Shown here: piece by piece, positions 7,946 through 16,855 of the stretch
How positions within the stretch are numbered: position 1 is the stretch's first letter
How the letters are laid out: the number at the start of each line of letters is the position of its first letter
Origin: Pedobacter sp. AJM
Lineage (GTDB): Bacteria > Bacteroidota > Bacteroidia > Sphingobacteriales > Sphingobacteriaceae
NCBI RefSeq assembly: GCF_002197755.1
Contig: NZ_NHOT01000010.1
Location: 124,001 to 188,000, forward strand
Length of the DNA stretch: 64,000 bases
Reading direction: 5' to 3'
Program-made: the position numbers and the translations under genes
Notes under the pieces: model-generated
What the model saw: the letters and a program-made list of their open reading frames with translations, nothing else
What the model was told of the DNA's origin: nothing
Database searches by the model: none

Positions 7946-8689
7946 CTAAGTCATTTCTTGTCCTAGCACCTTCCTGATTTCTGTTTCTGCTTCCAGTGTA
8001 ATCTCGTTTGCTGTTTTTCCTTCTGGGTCTATGGGGTTTAGAACGGTCCAGCGTAACGCATTTCCGGTAGTTAAGGGAAACATGCCGAAGCGAACAATTT
8101 TCCAGGAATTTTCAATGGCAACAGGCACCACCAGTGCATTTGGAACTGCTTTCAAAAGGGTGGCAATGCCGCCAAACTGGAAGGTTTTAACCTGTCCGTC
8201 TTTTGCGCGGGTGCCTTCAGGAAAAATAACCGTACTCCAGTTATTTTGCTGCATCCTGCGGCCAAGTTTGATAATTTCAGAGATGGCCTGCTTATTGTCT
8301 TTCCTGTTGATGTTTGCACCACCACCTACTCTGAGGTTGATGGAAATGGACGGAATACCTTTGGTCAGTTCTATTTTAGAAATAAACTTGGCGCTGTATC
8401 TTCTCAGGAACCAGATGAGTGTGGGAATATCATACATACTCTGGTGGTTTGCCACAAAAATTATGGGCCGATGGGTTGGCAAGCTGTAATCGTTTTTAAA
8501 AATAACCGAATTCAATAAAAACACCTGGCAATAGGTGAGAAAAAAGTTCAGGATATCAACAGAAACTTTATGCGCCTTGTATCCGAAAAACCGATGGCAA
8601 ATCCACTGAATGGGGTGAAAAATGCAAAGCGTTAAGCCAAAGAAGAAATAGAAAACAGGGCTTAAGATATAGCCGAAAAGCTTACTCAT
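7946..8689 (-). CDS. 1-acyl-sn-glycerol-3-phosphate acyltransferase (PlsC family)
   Basis: 247 residues. It transfers an acyl chain to lysophosphatidic acid to make phosphatidic acid, at the inner membrane. Motif I is NHQSMYD (the NHxxxxD catalytic pair), motif III is FPEGTRAKDG, and VPVAIENSWK matches motif IV. An N-terminal hydrophobic stretch (5-30) would anchor the enzyme. The neighbouring Nudix gene is on the same strand 33 bp upstream, so the two may be co-transcribed, although no functional link is evident. Confidence 0.92.
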   Translation of the reverse strand: MSKLFGYILSPVFYFFFGLTLCIFHPIQWICHRFFGYKAHKVSVDILNFFLTYCQVFLLNSVIFKNDYSLPTHRPIIFVANHQSMYDIPTLIWFLRRYSAKFISKIELTKGIPSISINLRVGGGANINRKDNKQAISEIIKLGRRMQQNNWSTVIFPEGTRAKDGQVKTFQFGGIATLLKAVPNALVVPVAIENSWKIVRFGMFPLTTGNALRWTVLNPIDPEGKTANEITLEAETEIRKVLGQEMT

Positions 8690-8722
8690 CTGATTAAAAA
8701 ATTAATGCGGCAAAGGTAATCA

Positions 8723-9277
8723 TTAGATTTCGCCGTTTAAAATCATCAGCTTTACTTTCATAATGGCAGCAACACTCATCGAATCAGTTATTGTCCCATT
8801 TAAAACCATTTGACAGGCTTCTTCAAAGGCAATTTTCTTTACCACTAACTGCTCCGTTTCTTCGGGCATGGCGATTCCCTGGATCAGACCGGTGGCCAGA
8901 TAGATGATGGCCAGTTCATCACTTACTGAATTGGAAAGGTGCATGCGCTGAATTTCCCGCCAGTTTTTAGCACTTAATCCGGTTTCCTCCAGAAGTTCGC
9001 GCCGTGCACTTTCCAGCGGCTCTTCATTCAAAGGACCGCCGCCTTCCGGAATTTCCCAGCTATAGGCTTTAAGCGGAAAGCGATATTGCCCCACCAGCCA
9101 GGTATTGTTTTCTTCATCCAGGGCTAAGATGCCAATGGCAAAGTTTTTAAAATGGACTTCGCCATAAATACCGGCGCCACCAGATGGATTAATCACCTGA
9201 TGTTCGGTAACCCTGATCCAGTTATTATCGTATTTTACTTCACTGTCAAGTGTCTTCCAGGGGTTTTGATCTTCCAT
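8723..9277 (-). CDS. Nudix hydrolase, ADP-ribose pyrophosphatase-like
   Basis: 184 residues. A full Nudix box occupies residues 79-101 and fits Gx5Ex7REUxEExGU exactly (G79, E85, R93-E94, E97-E98, G100). The upstream WLVGQYRFPLKAYSWEIPEG segment is typical of the ADP-ribose/NDP-sugar pyrophosphatase branch (NudF-like), and the N-terminal beta-strand domain supports dimerisation. The probable reaction is cleavage of ADP-ribose or a related nucleoside diphosphate sugar. Substrate is not provable from sequence. Confidence 0.92.
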   Translation of the reverse strand: MEDQNPWKTLDSEVKYDNNWIRVTEHQVINPSGGAGIYGEVHFKNFAIGILALDEENNTWLVGQYRFPLKAYSWEIPEGGGPLNEEPLESARRELLEETGLSAKNWREIQRMHLSNSVSDELAIIYLATGLIQGIAMPEETEQLVVKKIAFEEACQMVLNGTITDSMSVAAIMKVKLMILNGEI

Positions 9278-9320
9278 AGCGCAAGATAATGAATATCATT
9301 TTGACACGATGTAATTAAAC

Positions 9321-9352
9321 AAAAAAGGCGTTCCGATAGTCGAAACGCCTTA
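9321..9352 (-). terminator. Intrinsic terminator after the TonB receptor gene
   Basis: AAGGCGTT ... AACGCCTT stem with inner CGA/TCG pairs, followed on the minus strand by TTTTTT. It lies 8 bp past the stop of the receptor at 9360. Confidence 0.85.
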
Positions 9353-9359
9353 CTATTAT

Positions 9360-11849
9360 TTAGAATGAACCTTCATCAGGTCGGTTATCCTGTTGCTCAT
9401 CTTTTTTCTGTTTTTTTACATTGCTAAATGTCGTTTTTCCGAAACGGTAAGAGAAGGTTAAATTTCCCATTGTTCCCTGCATCTGGCGTTCAAAATCCAC
9501 AATTGTAAATTTATCTTCAGTAGTCATGCTCCATCTTCTGGTGTTAAATACATCTCTCACATTGAAGCTTAATGAAGCTTTTTTATTCGGGAAGTCGTAT
9601 TTGGCACCGCCATCAATGCCATACATGGCATTACGCTTTCCCTGTGCCATTACCTCAGGGGCGCGGTAATCACCACGAACCTGTACCGATAAATTCTTCA
9701 CTACCGTTAAGTTCGCAGTTAAGTTGGCATTCCAGCTAAAACCACTGCTGGTGGGGATGTCAAATCTGGTATCACCAGCAAATTTTGCCTGGTAAAGGTT
9801 TACATTGGTGGTAAAATTTAAGGCTTTTACCAAATCAAAACGGCCGATCAGTTCCAGACCGCTGTTGATCTGGCGAGATAAGTTTTGTGGTGTGGTGGTG
9901 ATGATTCCATTAACAGGTGAGCTTCTTACCCTTTGAATCACATCATTGGTTTGGCGGAAATACAAGCTGGAAGTTAAGGTTACTTTTTTCCAGTATTTGC
10001 TGTAGCCCAACTCAAATGAGTGTACATCTTCTGGCAATAGATTAGGGTTACCACCTCTGTAGTTAAATGGATCAGAAACATCCAGAAATGGATTGGTATC
10101 CCATGGCCTCGGGCGGTTTACCCGGCGTGTATAGCTCAGCTGAACCTGGTTGTCGCCTTTCAGCTTCTGTGTTAAAAATACACTCGGATATAATCTTTTA
10201 TAGTGAATATTTCCTTCGTTTGAGGTTAATATATTATTGGTATAGCCATCTAAGTGGGTATCTAACCGTGCATCTTCAGCCCTTAAACCCAGCTGATAAC
10301 CGAAATCCTTAATTTGATTCTGATAGTTTAAGTAAAGTGCATGAACCTGGTCTTTGCTGTCAAAATTGTTAATCAGCTTATTGTTTTGTATGTAAATACT
10401 TGTATTGGTTAAGATAGAATCTGCATATTGATTGTTGCCGGCCAAACGAATCTGACTCCGGTATCCAGCCTCCAATTTACCTGCTTTACCCACAGGCATG
10501 GTATAATCTGTCTGGATGTTATAGTTTGAATTATCTCCTCTGTTGAAAACACGTTGCAAACTCAGATTTTCATTGATGGGAATATTATTTCTATTTGTGG
10601 TGGTGGTGCTATACGTTTGATCGTTGTTATTATCTCCGTTCGAATAGCCGAAATTAAAAGTTAACTCTTGCTTAGGTTTTTTAAACTTCTGAACGAAATC
10701 CAGATTTAAATCATAACTACTTCCATAACCATCGTTTAGATTTGTTCTATTACTTAATGAAAGCGGCGTTTGTGCACGGTTCAATTGTTTGATGTCGAGC
10801 AACTCATTTCGCTCATTTTCCCTGGAGTTGAACCCCCCGGATAAACTGATTACACTTTTAGGTGTCAGGTAATAATCCAAACCAGCTTTAGCATTATGTC
10901 CCTTATCCAAAGAATTTGAACGGGTTGCCTGGCTGGTGTAGGCTGTTCTTGAGGAGTCAGATTTATAAAAAATATCCTGATAACCCCCACCAAGGCGGTT
11001 GCCATAACGATAGCTGTAGTTTCCGTAAATATTTACCTTACTGTTCTGAAAACTCAAATTGGTATTTGCATTATAATTGTCGCGGTTACCGGCAGTAATG
11101 GCTGCTGAACCATTAAAACCTAATTTAGTGTTTTTCTTTAAAACAATGTTGATAATGCCCGACTGACCTTCCGCATCATATTTGGCTGAAGGATTAGTGA
11201 TTACCTCTACACTTTCAATAGAGCTGGCCGGAATGGAAGCTAAAATCTGTGCTACGTTTCCGCCGGCAATTAAAGAAGGCTTGCCATCAATTAAAACCCG
11301 GACACCTGTTGAACCACGTAAACTTACATTCCCGTCCATATCGGTGGAAACGGAAGGTACATTTTGCAATAAATCAGTTGCGGAGCCACCTTCGCTGATC
11401 ACACTTTGGTCAACAGAGAAGATTTTTTTATCAATCCCCATCTGCATGCCTTGTTTCTGGCCGGTTACGGTTACCTCACTTAAAATATTGCCTTTAGCCG
11501 CATTCATTTTTATATCGCCAAAGTTTAAAGTTCCGGTGGCTGCGGTAATGGCAACATTATCCCTTACCATGGTTTGATAGCCTACAAAACTGATTTTAAA
11601 AGTAAAATTCCCATTAGGTAAATCAGCCATGGTAAAGGCCCCGTTAAGGTCAGTCTGTGCGATTTTAACATTCTTTGCGGTTGCTTTGTCAATTAAAACA
11701 GCGGTAGCAAACGGAATAGTTTCTTGGGTTTTAGCGTCTTTTAACACGCCGGTAATTTTTGCTTTGCCCCCGCTTTGGGCAAAAAGGTTAAACGTTAAAC
11801 TTAAAAATAAAAGGGCAAGTGGTATGGCACGTAAGTGTATAAGTCTCAT
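9360..11849 (-). CDS. TonB-dependent outer-membrane receptor (OMP_b-brl_3 type)
   Basis: 829 residues. The signal peptide (1-24, ...LLFLSLTFNLFAQ) is followed by a CarboxypepD_reg-like beta-sandwich (about 30-110), a plug domain (about 125-240, with NVPSVSTDMDGNVSLRGS and VLIDGKPSL) and a large beta-barrel ending in LTFSYRFGKTTF plus a charged tail. The closing aromatic beta-strand signature is followed by an unusual 20-residue hydrophilic tail (KKQKKDEQQDNRPDEGSF). Monocistronic, with its own terminator. Substrate unknown: this subfamily is often annotated only as outer membrane beta-barrel protein. Confidence 0.9.
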   Translation of the reverse strand: MRLIHLRAIPLALLFLSLTFNLFAQSGGKAKITGVLKDAKTQETIPFATAVLIDKATAKNVKIAQTDLNGAFTMADLPNGNFTFKISFVGYQTMVRDNVAITAATGTLNFGDIKMNAAKGNILSEVTVTGQKQGMQMGIDKKIFSVDQSVISEGGSATDLLQNVPSVSTDMDGNVSLRGSTGVRVLIDGKPSLIAGGNVAQILASIPASSIESVEVITNPSAKYDAEGQSGIINIVLKKNTKLGFNGSAAITAGNRDNYNANTNLSFQNSKVNIYGNYSYRYGNRLGGGYQDIFYKSDSSRTAYTSQATRSNSLDKGHNAKAGLDYYLTPKSVISLSGGFNSRENERNELLDIKQLNRAQTPLSLSNRTNLNDGYGSSYDLNLDFVQKFKKPKQELTFNFGYSNGDNNNDQTYSTTTTNRNNIPINENLSLQRVFNRGDNSNYNIQTDYTMPVGKAGKLEAGYRSQIRLAGNNQYADSILTNTSIYIQNNKLINNFDSKDQVHALYLNYQNQIKDFGYQLGLRAEDARLDTHLDGYTNNILTSNEGNIHYKRLYPSVFLTQKLKGDNQVQLSYTRRVNRPRPWDTNPFLDVSDPFNYRGGNPNLLPEDVHSFELGYSKYWKKVTLTSSLYFRQTNDVIQRVRSSPVNGIITTTPQNLSRQINSGLELIGRFDLVKALNFTTNVNLYQAKFAGDTRFDIPTSSGFSWNANLTANLTVVKNLSVQVRGDYRAPEVMAQGKRNAMYGIDGGAKYDFPNKKASLSFNVRDVFNTRRWSMTTEDKFTIVDFERQMQGTMGNLTFSYRFGKTTFSNVKKQKKDEQQDNRPDEGSF

Positions 11850-12031
11850 TAAAGGTTAAAATTTGTGTATGTATTGTAAAGGGAGACAAAGTAACAGCAA
11901 CTAAGTTTAATAAGCGTGGCGTAACTATTTTATTACAGCGGTTTTATAGTAATATTTTTGTGAGTCTCAATGATGCGAAAGGCTTTAAATAAATAAGCGC
12001 TTTTGAAGTGTGGAAGCCTTTCATAAAATGT

Positions 12032-12039
12032 TACTTTTG
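12032..12039 (+). promoter_or_regulatory. Candidate -7 promoter element for the dehydrogenase gene
   Basis: TACTTTTG fits the Bacteroidota TAnnTTTG -7 consensus and lies 36 bp before the ATG. I find no good TTTG -33 box at the usual distance, so the match is partial. Confidence 0.35.
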
Positions 12040-12075
12040 TTTGATTTCAAAAACGTCTGAAATAAAATTTACACA

Positions 12076-12999
12076 ATGAAAAAAATATTAATCGTTGATG
12101 ATTTACACCCGGTTTTTAAGGAACGGGCCATTGCAATGGGTTATGAAGTTGATGATGAACCACAAATTACGCGTCAGCAAACGCTGGATAAAATCAAGGA
12201 TTATGTAGGGATTGCAGTGCGGACGAAGTTTAGAATCGATACTGAGATTTTTGCAGCGGCCCCAAATTTAAAGTTTGTGGCCAGAGCCGGTGCCGGACTG
12301 GATAATATTGATGATAAAATCGCATTTGAAAGAAATATTGAACTAATCAATGCTCCGGAAGGAAATTGCGATGCTGTTGGAGAACATGCTACCGGATTGT
12401 TGCTTTCACTGATGAACAACTTCCGCAAGGCTGATTTGGAAATTAGAAATGGAATCTGGGATCGTGAAGGTAACAGAGGTTACGAATTGAAAGGTAAAAA
12501 GGTAGGGATTATCGGTTACGGTTTTATGGGACAAAGTTTTGCGAAGAAACTGGCAGGTTTTGAAGTGGATGTAATGGCCTATGACAAATATAAAACAGGC
12601 TTTAGCGATGCCTTTGCGCGTGAGGTAAGTATGGAAGAGATTGTAAAACATAGCGATGTGCTGAGTCTGCATATTCCACTCACTGCCGAAACCAGGCAAA
12701 TGGTTGATGATGAATATTTTTTCCATTTTAAGAAACCAATTTACTTCATCAATACCGCAAGGGGAGAGGTGGTCAATACCAAAGCTGTTTTGAATGCCAT
12801 TAAATCTGGTAAGATTTTAGGTGCCGGTTTAGATGTACTGGAAACTGAAAAATTCCCTGCCCTGGCAACGCAAGACTGGTATGAAGAATTGAAGAAAAAT
12901 GAAAAGGTTATTTTAACTCCGCATGTAGGCGGCTGGACTTTTGACTCATATCGCAAAATTTCGGAGGTGCTTGCTGATAAGCTGCAGGGTTTTTTATAG
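12076..12999 (+). CDS. D-2-hydroxyacid dehydrogenase (phosphoglycerate dehydrogenase-like)
   Basis: 307 residues, the length of short SerA-like dehydrogenases without an ACT domain. It has the N-terminal substrate-domain half (RAGAGLDNID), the NAD-binding motif GIIGYGFMGQSFAKKL (about 144-159), the INTARGEVVN loop, and the catalytic His in ILTPHVGGWT near the C-terminus. It oxidises or reduces a 2-hydroxyacid/2-ketoacid with NAD(H). 3-phosphoglycerate is possible, but no serC or serB is nearby, so substrate remains open. Probably a single-gene unit. Confidence 0.88.
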   Translation: MKKILIVDDLHPVFKERAIAMGYEVDDEPQITRQQTLDKIKDYVGIAVRTKFRIDTEIFAAAPNLKFVARAGAGLDNIDDKIAFERNIELINAPEGNCDAVGEHATGLLLSLMNNFRKADLEIRNGIWDREGNRGYELKGKKVGIIGYGFMGQSFAKKLAGFEVDVMAYDKYKTGFSDAFAREVSMEEIVKHSDVLSLHIPLTAETRQMVDDEYFFHFKKPIYFINTARGEVVNTKAVLNAIKSGKILGAGLDVLETEKFPALATQDWYEELKKNEKVILTPHVGGWTFDSYRKISEVLADKLQGFL

Positions 13000-13084
13000 T
13001 TACATTTTATTCTATACTTGTAATTGCTGCTTAGAATTTAAAGCTATTTTCTTAAATTGATTCCAAATCTAACTCAGATATATT

Positions 13085-13561
13085 ATGCCGAAAGATCATT
13101 TATATTCAACAACCATTACGTGGACGGGCAATAAAGGTTCCGGAACAATGGATTATCGTTCATACGATCGTGATTATACCATAACCGTTGATGGTAAAGC
13201 CGATATTTTGGGCTCATCAGATTCTGCCTTCCTGGGTGATAAAACTAAGTATAATCCCGAAGACCTATTGCTGTCTGCGATATCCAGTTGCCATATGCTC
13301 TGGTATTTACACCTTTGCTCGAAAAATGAAATTGTTGTCATTGATTATCAGGATAAGGCCGTTGGAACTATGGAGGAACTGGCAGACGGGAGCGGAAAGT
13401 TTAAAGAAGTAACCTTGCACCCTCAGGTTTTAATTGCGGATAAGGCTCATGTCGAACTGGCAGAATCGCTACATCAGGAAGCCAATAAAATGTGCTTTAT
13501 CGCCAACTCACTGAATTTTCCGGTTAAACACGAAGCCACGTTTAAAGCAGAGAACAGTTAG
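13085..13561 (+). CDS. OsmC/Ohr family peroxiredoxin-like protein
   Basis: 158 residues. The two conserved redox Cys are present: Cys69 in LLSAISSCHMLWYLHLC and Cys137 in ANKMCFIANS. OsmC-fold enzymes reduce organic hydroperoxides through this pair. The sequence is closer to general OsmC-like proteins of Bacteroidota than to canonical Ohr, so precise substrate is uncertain. Cytosolic, no signal peptide. A strong inverted repeat directly downstream probably ends transcription. Confidence 0.88.
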   Translation: MPKDHLYSTTITWTGNKGSGTMDYRSYDRDYTITVDGKADILGSSDSAFLGDKTKYNPEDLLLSAISSCHMLWYLHLCSKNEIVVIDYQDKAVGTMEELADGSGKFKEVTLHPQVLIADKAHVELAESLHQEANKMCFIANSLNFPVKHEATFKAENS

Positions 13562-13571
13562 TGTTTTTTAA

Positions 13572-13620
13572 TTTACAGTTTTCAGTTGGCTATTTACGAT
13601 TGCCAACTGAAAACTGTAAA
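13572..13620. repeat. 19-bp perfect inverted repeat between convergent genes
   Basis: TTTACAGTTTTCAGTTGGC (13572-13590) is perfectly repeated in inverse at 13602-13620 with an 11-nt spacer. It sits between the OsmC gene and the convergent M1 peptidase gene, 7 bp from the latter's stop. It could be a bidirectional terminator, but the sequence (CAGTTTTCAGTTGGC) also looks like a dispersed intergenic repeat of Bacteroidota genomes. Confidence 0.75.
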
Positions 13621-13626
13621 ACGGTA

Positions 13627-15507
13627 TTATTTTACTTCGTAAATATTATCTTTTGGAGTAGCATCTACATAAATGCCGTTATCCAATGTAACGGATGTAA
13701 TTTTCCTGGCTGACGGGATATTGATCACCACTTCTTTCTGATTGGTTTTCCAAACTGCAGGTGTTTGATGAAGGGTTTCTTTTTTGCCGTCAGCATAAAT
13801 TACCACCACATCAAAAGGAATAGCAAAACCACCAACGTTTTTAACGGTAACAGCCGATTTTCCTTTTGCTGCAGTTACTTTTTCAACTGCTAAATCCAGA
13901 TAGTTGTTGGTGAAAAACCAATTCTGGAAAAACCAGTTCAGGTTTTGTCCTGAACCTGCATTCATCGAATTGAAATAATCCCATGGAATAGGATGTTTGC
14001 CATTCCAGGTGTTCATATAGTGGTGCAATGCTTTCTTGAAAAGAACGTCGCCCAGCATATCTTTCAATGCCAGGTAAGATAATGAAGCCTTTCCGTACGA
14101 ATTATTCCCGTAACCTGCACCCGAAACCTGATCTGACATGGAAATCACAGGCTGATCTTCTTCTGTAGATTGATCATTGATGTAGTTGTTTACCCTGAAT
14201 TTTTTGTAAAAATCATCCGCGGCCTGCTGACCATGTTCAGCGATACCAATTAAGTATTCAAAAGTAGTGGCCCAGCCTTCATCCATGTAAGCGTAACGGG
14301 TTTCGTTAATACCCATGTAAAAAGGGAAATAAGTGTGCGCCACCTCATGATCCTGAACCAATTGTGCAAAAACAGGATCGCCGAAGTTAGAATCATTCAC
14401 CATCATGGGAAACTCCATATCTGCAAAGCCCTGAAAGGCAATTGTTTTGGCATAAGGATATGGAATGCCAGGCCAGTTGTTCGAAAACCAGGATAAGGCA
14501 TTGATGTTATACTTCACAGAATTTAGAAAATCTTTACCTGTAGCTGGATTATAAGCTGCCTGTGCACTGGCCCTGCGGCCGGTTTTAGCATCTACAACCA
14601 CACTGCCACCATCCCAAACATAATGATTACTCAACGCAAAAGTAACATCTGTAATGTGATCAACTTTAAATTTCCAGGTATTCCAGTCTTTTTGTACAGT
14701 AACTTTTCCGTTCTTTAATTCTTCAGCAGTGGCAATATGAACCACTTCATCTGCTTTATACGATTTTTTTAAACGGGCAGCAATTTCTGGCTGAAGCACT
14801 TCATCAGGGTTTAAAAAATCGCCGGTGGCATAAACCACATAATTTTTTGGCGCTTTTACAGTGAAAACATAATCATTAAAATCGTTGTAAAATTCTGCCC
14901 TGTCGGTATGCGGAATCCGGTCCCAGCCATTGTAATCATCATATACAGAAATACGCGGATAGCTGTAAGCCACAAAAAATGAATTGGGGTCTATTTGTCC
15001 TTCACGACCACTTTCTTTAGATAATGGATAATCCCAGTCTATTTTGACCGTAATTTTCGATTTCGGGTTTAATGGTTTTTTCAGTTTTACGTTTCCAACT
15101 GTTCCCCAGCCTTTGCTGTCTATCTTATAGGTTTCCCCATCAACCGCAAAAGCAGAAATATTTAAGCCGCTGGATAAGAAATCTTCGCTTACTGAGCCAC
15201 TACGCGGTGAAGTAGGCTTATGCAAATTGTTTACGAAACGAATGGCTAATACATTCAGGGTATCATTGCTGTTATTGCTGTATATAATTTCTTCCTGCCC
15301 GCTTACTATTTTAGTTTCTGCATCTACTTTGATGTCCATCTGGTAGCGGCCATGATTTTGCCAGTAATTGGGACCAGGCTGCCCATTCATGGAACGTGTT
15401 CCCTTTTGATAGGCAGCTTTGATATTTCGGGGCATATAAAGCTCCTGAGCCGAAACGGAATACCAACTCATCCCTAAGATGAGGGCTAGCGAAAATAACT
15501 TTTTCAT
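13627..15507 (-). CDS. M1 family metallopeptidase (aminopeptidase N-like), exported
   Basis: 626 residues with a signal peptide (1-20, ending SVSAQ). The zinc site is HEVAH (His387) with the third ligand Glu in YAYMDEGWATTFEY 18 residues on, as the HExxHx18E rule of M1 requires. The exopeptidase motif appears as GFADMEFPMMV, a variant of GxMEN in which the final Asn is Phe. An N-terminal beta-sandwich precedes the catalytic domain. Expected role: removal of N-terminal residues from peptides in the periplasm. The altered GxMEx may change N-terminal amine recognition. Confidence 0.9.
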   Translation of the reverse strand: MKKLFSLALILGMSWYSVSAQELYMPRNIKAAYQKGTRSMNGQPGPNYWQNHGRYQMDIKVDAETKIVSGQEEIIYSNNSNDTLNVLAIRFVNNLHKPTSPRSGSVSEDFLSSGLNISAFAVDGETYKIDSKGWGTVGNVKLKKPLNPKSKITVKIDWDYPLSKESGREGQIDPNSFFVAYSYPRISVYDDYNGWDRIPHTDRAEFYNDFNDYVFTVKAPKNYVVYATGDFLNPDEVLQPEIAARLKKSYKADEVVHIATAEELKNGKVTVQKDWNTWKFKVDHITDVTFALSNHYVWDGGSVVVDAKTGRRASAQAAYNPATGKDFLNSVKYNINALSWFSNNWPGIPYPYAKTIAFQGFADMEFPMMVNDSNFGDPVFAQLVQDHEVAHTYFPFYMGINETRYAYMDEGWATTFEYLIGIAEHGQQAADDFYKKFRVNNYINDQSTEEDQPVISMSDQVSGAGYGNNSYGKASLSYLALKDMLGDVLFKKALHHYMNTWNGKHPIPWDYFNSMNAGSGQNLNWFFQNWFFTNNYLDLAVEKVTAAKGKSAVTVKNVGGFAIPFDVVVIYADGKKETLHQTPAVWKTNQKEVVINIPSARKITSVTLDNGIYVDATPKDNIYEVK

Positions 15508-15663
15508 TTTTTCTGAATAATTTGGGCTAAAAGTAAAAAATAATGAATGAATTTATTGAATGAAAGAATGCTTAGATTCAAATGAGTGATATATTGCTCA
15601 AATGTGTTATCAACGTCATTACAGCATTCTGTAAATCTAAATCATAAAAATCATGTGCATTTA

Positions 15664-15695
15664 TTTGCATTTGTAATTTTCAGATTTTATCTTCG
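15664..15695 (+). promoter_or_regulatory. Candidate Bacteroidota promoter of greA
   Basis: TTTG at 15664-15667, 20 bp, then TATCTTCG at 15688-15695. This is close to the TTTG-N19-TAnnTTTG consensus (one mismatch in the -7 box). It would place the transcript start near 15702, just before the leader hairpin. Confidence 0.45.
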
Positions 15696-15707
15696 TTATA
15701 ATTGAAG

Positions 15708-15750
15708 CAAGACTATGTAGGAACCAACTATGTAGTCTTGTTTGTTTTTT
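15708..15750 (+). terminator. Leader hairpin with U-tract upstream of greA
   Basis: CAAGACTA (15708-15715) pairs with TAGTCTTG (15733-15740), followed directly by TTTGTTTTTT. No gene ends here (the flanking M1 gene diverges), so an apparent terminator stands inside the greA leader. The arms also contain the direct repeat ACTATGTAG. Confidence 0.55.
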
Positions 15751-15779
15751 ATAGCGTTTGAAAAAAAATTAATAGAGCA

Positions 15780-16253
15780 ATGACAGAGGTAACGTACTAT
15801 ACACAAGAGGGGTTAGATAAACTAAAAGAGGAAGTTCATTATCTAACAACCACAGGGCGTCAGCTAATATCTAAAGCAATTGCTGAAGCAAGAGATAAAG
15901 GTGATTTATCAGAGAATGCAGAATACGATGCTGCGAAAGAAGCACAGGGTTTGCACGAAGCGAAAATCTCCAAATTAAAAAATACACTGGCGAATGCGCG
16001 CTTAATTGATGAATCGAAATTGGATTTAACAAAAGTGCTGGCATTATCCATTGTTAAGATTAAAAATGTAAAAAATGGTGCAACTATGACTTACCAGTTG
16101 GTTGCCGAAACGGAAGCTGATTTAAAAACCGGAAAAATTTCTGTCAAATCTCCAATAGCTCAAGGTTTATTAGGTAAATCTGTTGGTGAATTCGCTGAAA
16201 TTGAAGTGCCTGCAGGTAAAATGCAGTTTGAAGTGCTTGAAATATCAAGATAA
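15780..16253 (+). CDS. greA: Transcription elongation factor GreA
   Basis: 157 residues, the standard GreA length. The N-terminal coiled-coil hairpin (about 1-75) carries the tip acidic region in ARDKGDLSENAEYDAAKEAQ, the signature that inserts into the RNA polymerase secondary channel and stimulates cleavage of backtracked transcripts. The C-terminal FKBP-like domain ends in SPIAQGLLGKSVGEFAEIEVPAG, also diagnostic. It is followed 88 bp later by a HIT-family gene, a neighbour pair common in Bacteroidota. A terminator-like leader hairpin may regulate it. Confidence 0.97.
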   Translation: MTEVTYYTQEGLDKLKEEVHYLTTTGRQLISKAIAEARDKGDLSENAEYDAAKEAQGLHEAKISKLKNTLANARLIDESKLDLTKVLALSIVKIKNVKNGATMTYQLVAETEADLKTGKISVKSPIAQGLLGKSVGEFAEIEVPAGKMQFEVLEISR

Positions 16254-16341
16254 GCAGATAGCGTTTGGCGGTGAGCGATTATAAAACGCCTATCGCAAAA
16301 CGCTTACCTCAACACCTTTTCACCTTATACCTTCCACCTTT

Positions 16342-16740
16342 ATGACTATCTTTTCGAAAATTGTTGCCGGTGAAATTCCTGCTCATGTAGTTGCTGAAAC
16401 CGTAGAGTATTTAGCTTTTTTAGATGTTCAGCCTTTAACTACCGGCCATGTGCTGGTGATCCCGAAAATTGAAGTAGATTACATTTTTGATATGGATGAA
16501 GACCTGTTTGTTGGTCTCTGGATGTTTGCTAAAATTGTGGCAAAAGGCGTAAAAACAGCTTTTCCTTGTCAAAAAGTAGGCGTTTCAGTAATCGGGCTGG
16601 AGGTACCGCATGCGCATATTCATTTAATCCCAATGAATCATGTCAGCGATATGAACTTTAGCAAAGCGAAACTAAGCCCAAGTCAGGAAGAACTGGCTGA
16701 AGCCGCTGAAAAAATTAGGCAGGCCTTGCTGGAAGAATAA
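16342..16740 (+). CDS. HIT family nucleotide-binding hydrolase
   Basis: 132 residues. The histidine triad is VPHAHIHL (His90, His92, His94), and an N-terminal region FSKIVAGEIPAHVVAET is typical of Hint-type proteins. These hydrolyse AMP-linked substrates such as adenosine phosphoramidates. Compact cytosolic protein with no additional domain. Likely co-transcribed with greA (88-bp gap). Confidence 0.93.
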   Translation: MTIFSKIVAGEIPAHVVAETVEYLAFLDVQPLTTGHVLVIPKIEVDYIFDMDEDLFVGLWMFAKIVAKGVKTAFPCQKVGVSVIGLEVPHAHIHLIPMNHVSDMNFSKAKLSPSQEELAEAAEKIRQALLEE

Positions 16741-16756
16741 TATCAGATGATCTATA

Positions 16757-16789
16757 GTCATTGTGAGGAGGAATAACGAAGCAATCCTC
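16757..16789. repeat. Degenerate dispersed repeat (GTCATTGTGAGG...GAAGCAATC type)
   Basis: This segment matches one arm of the long inverted repeat at 52170-52227 (GTCAATGCGAGG...GAAGCAAT). Its position between convergent genes fits a dispersed intergenic repeat. Only one arm is clear. Confidence 0.5.
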
Positions 16790-16855
16790 TTCATAAACTC
16801 TTCCATGAAAAGATCCTGAATCAAGTTCATGAGGATGAGTTTAAAGAAATGATCT

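Noticed and set aside
15708..15750. Hairpin as terminator of the M1 peptidase gene
   Set aside because: The M1 gene runs in the opposite direction and starts at 15507, so its transcript does not reach this hairpin.
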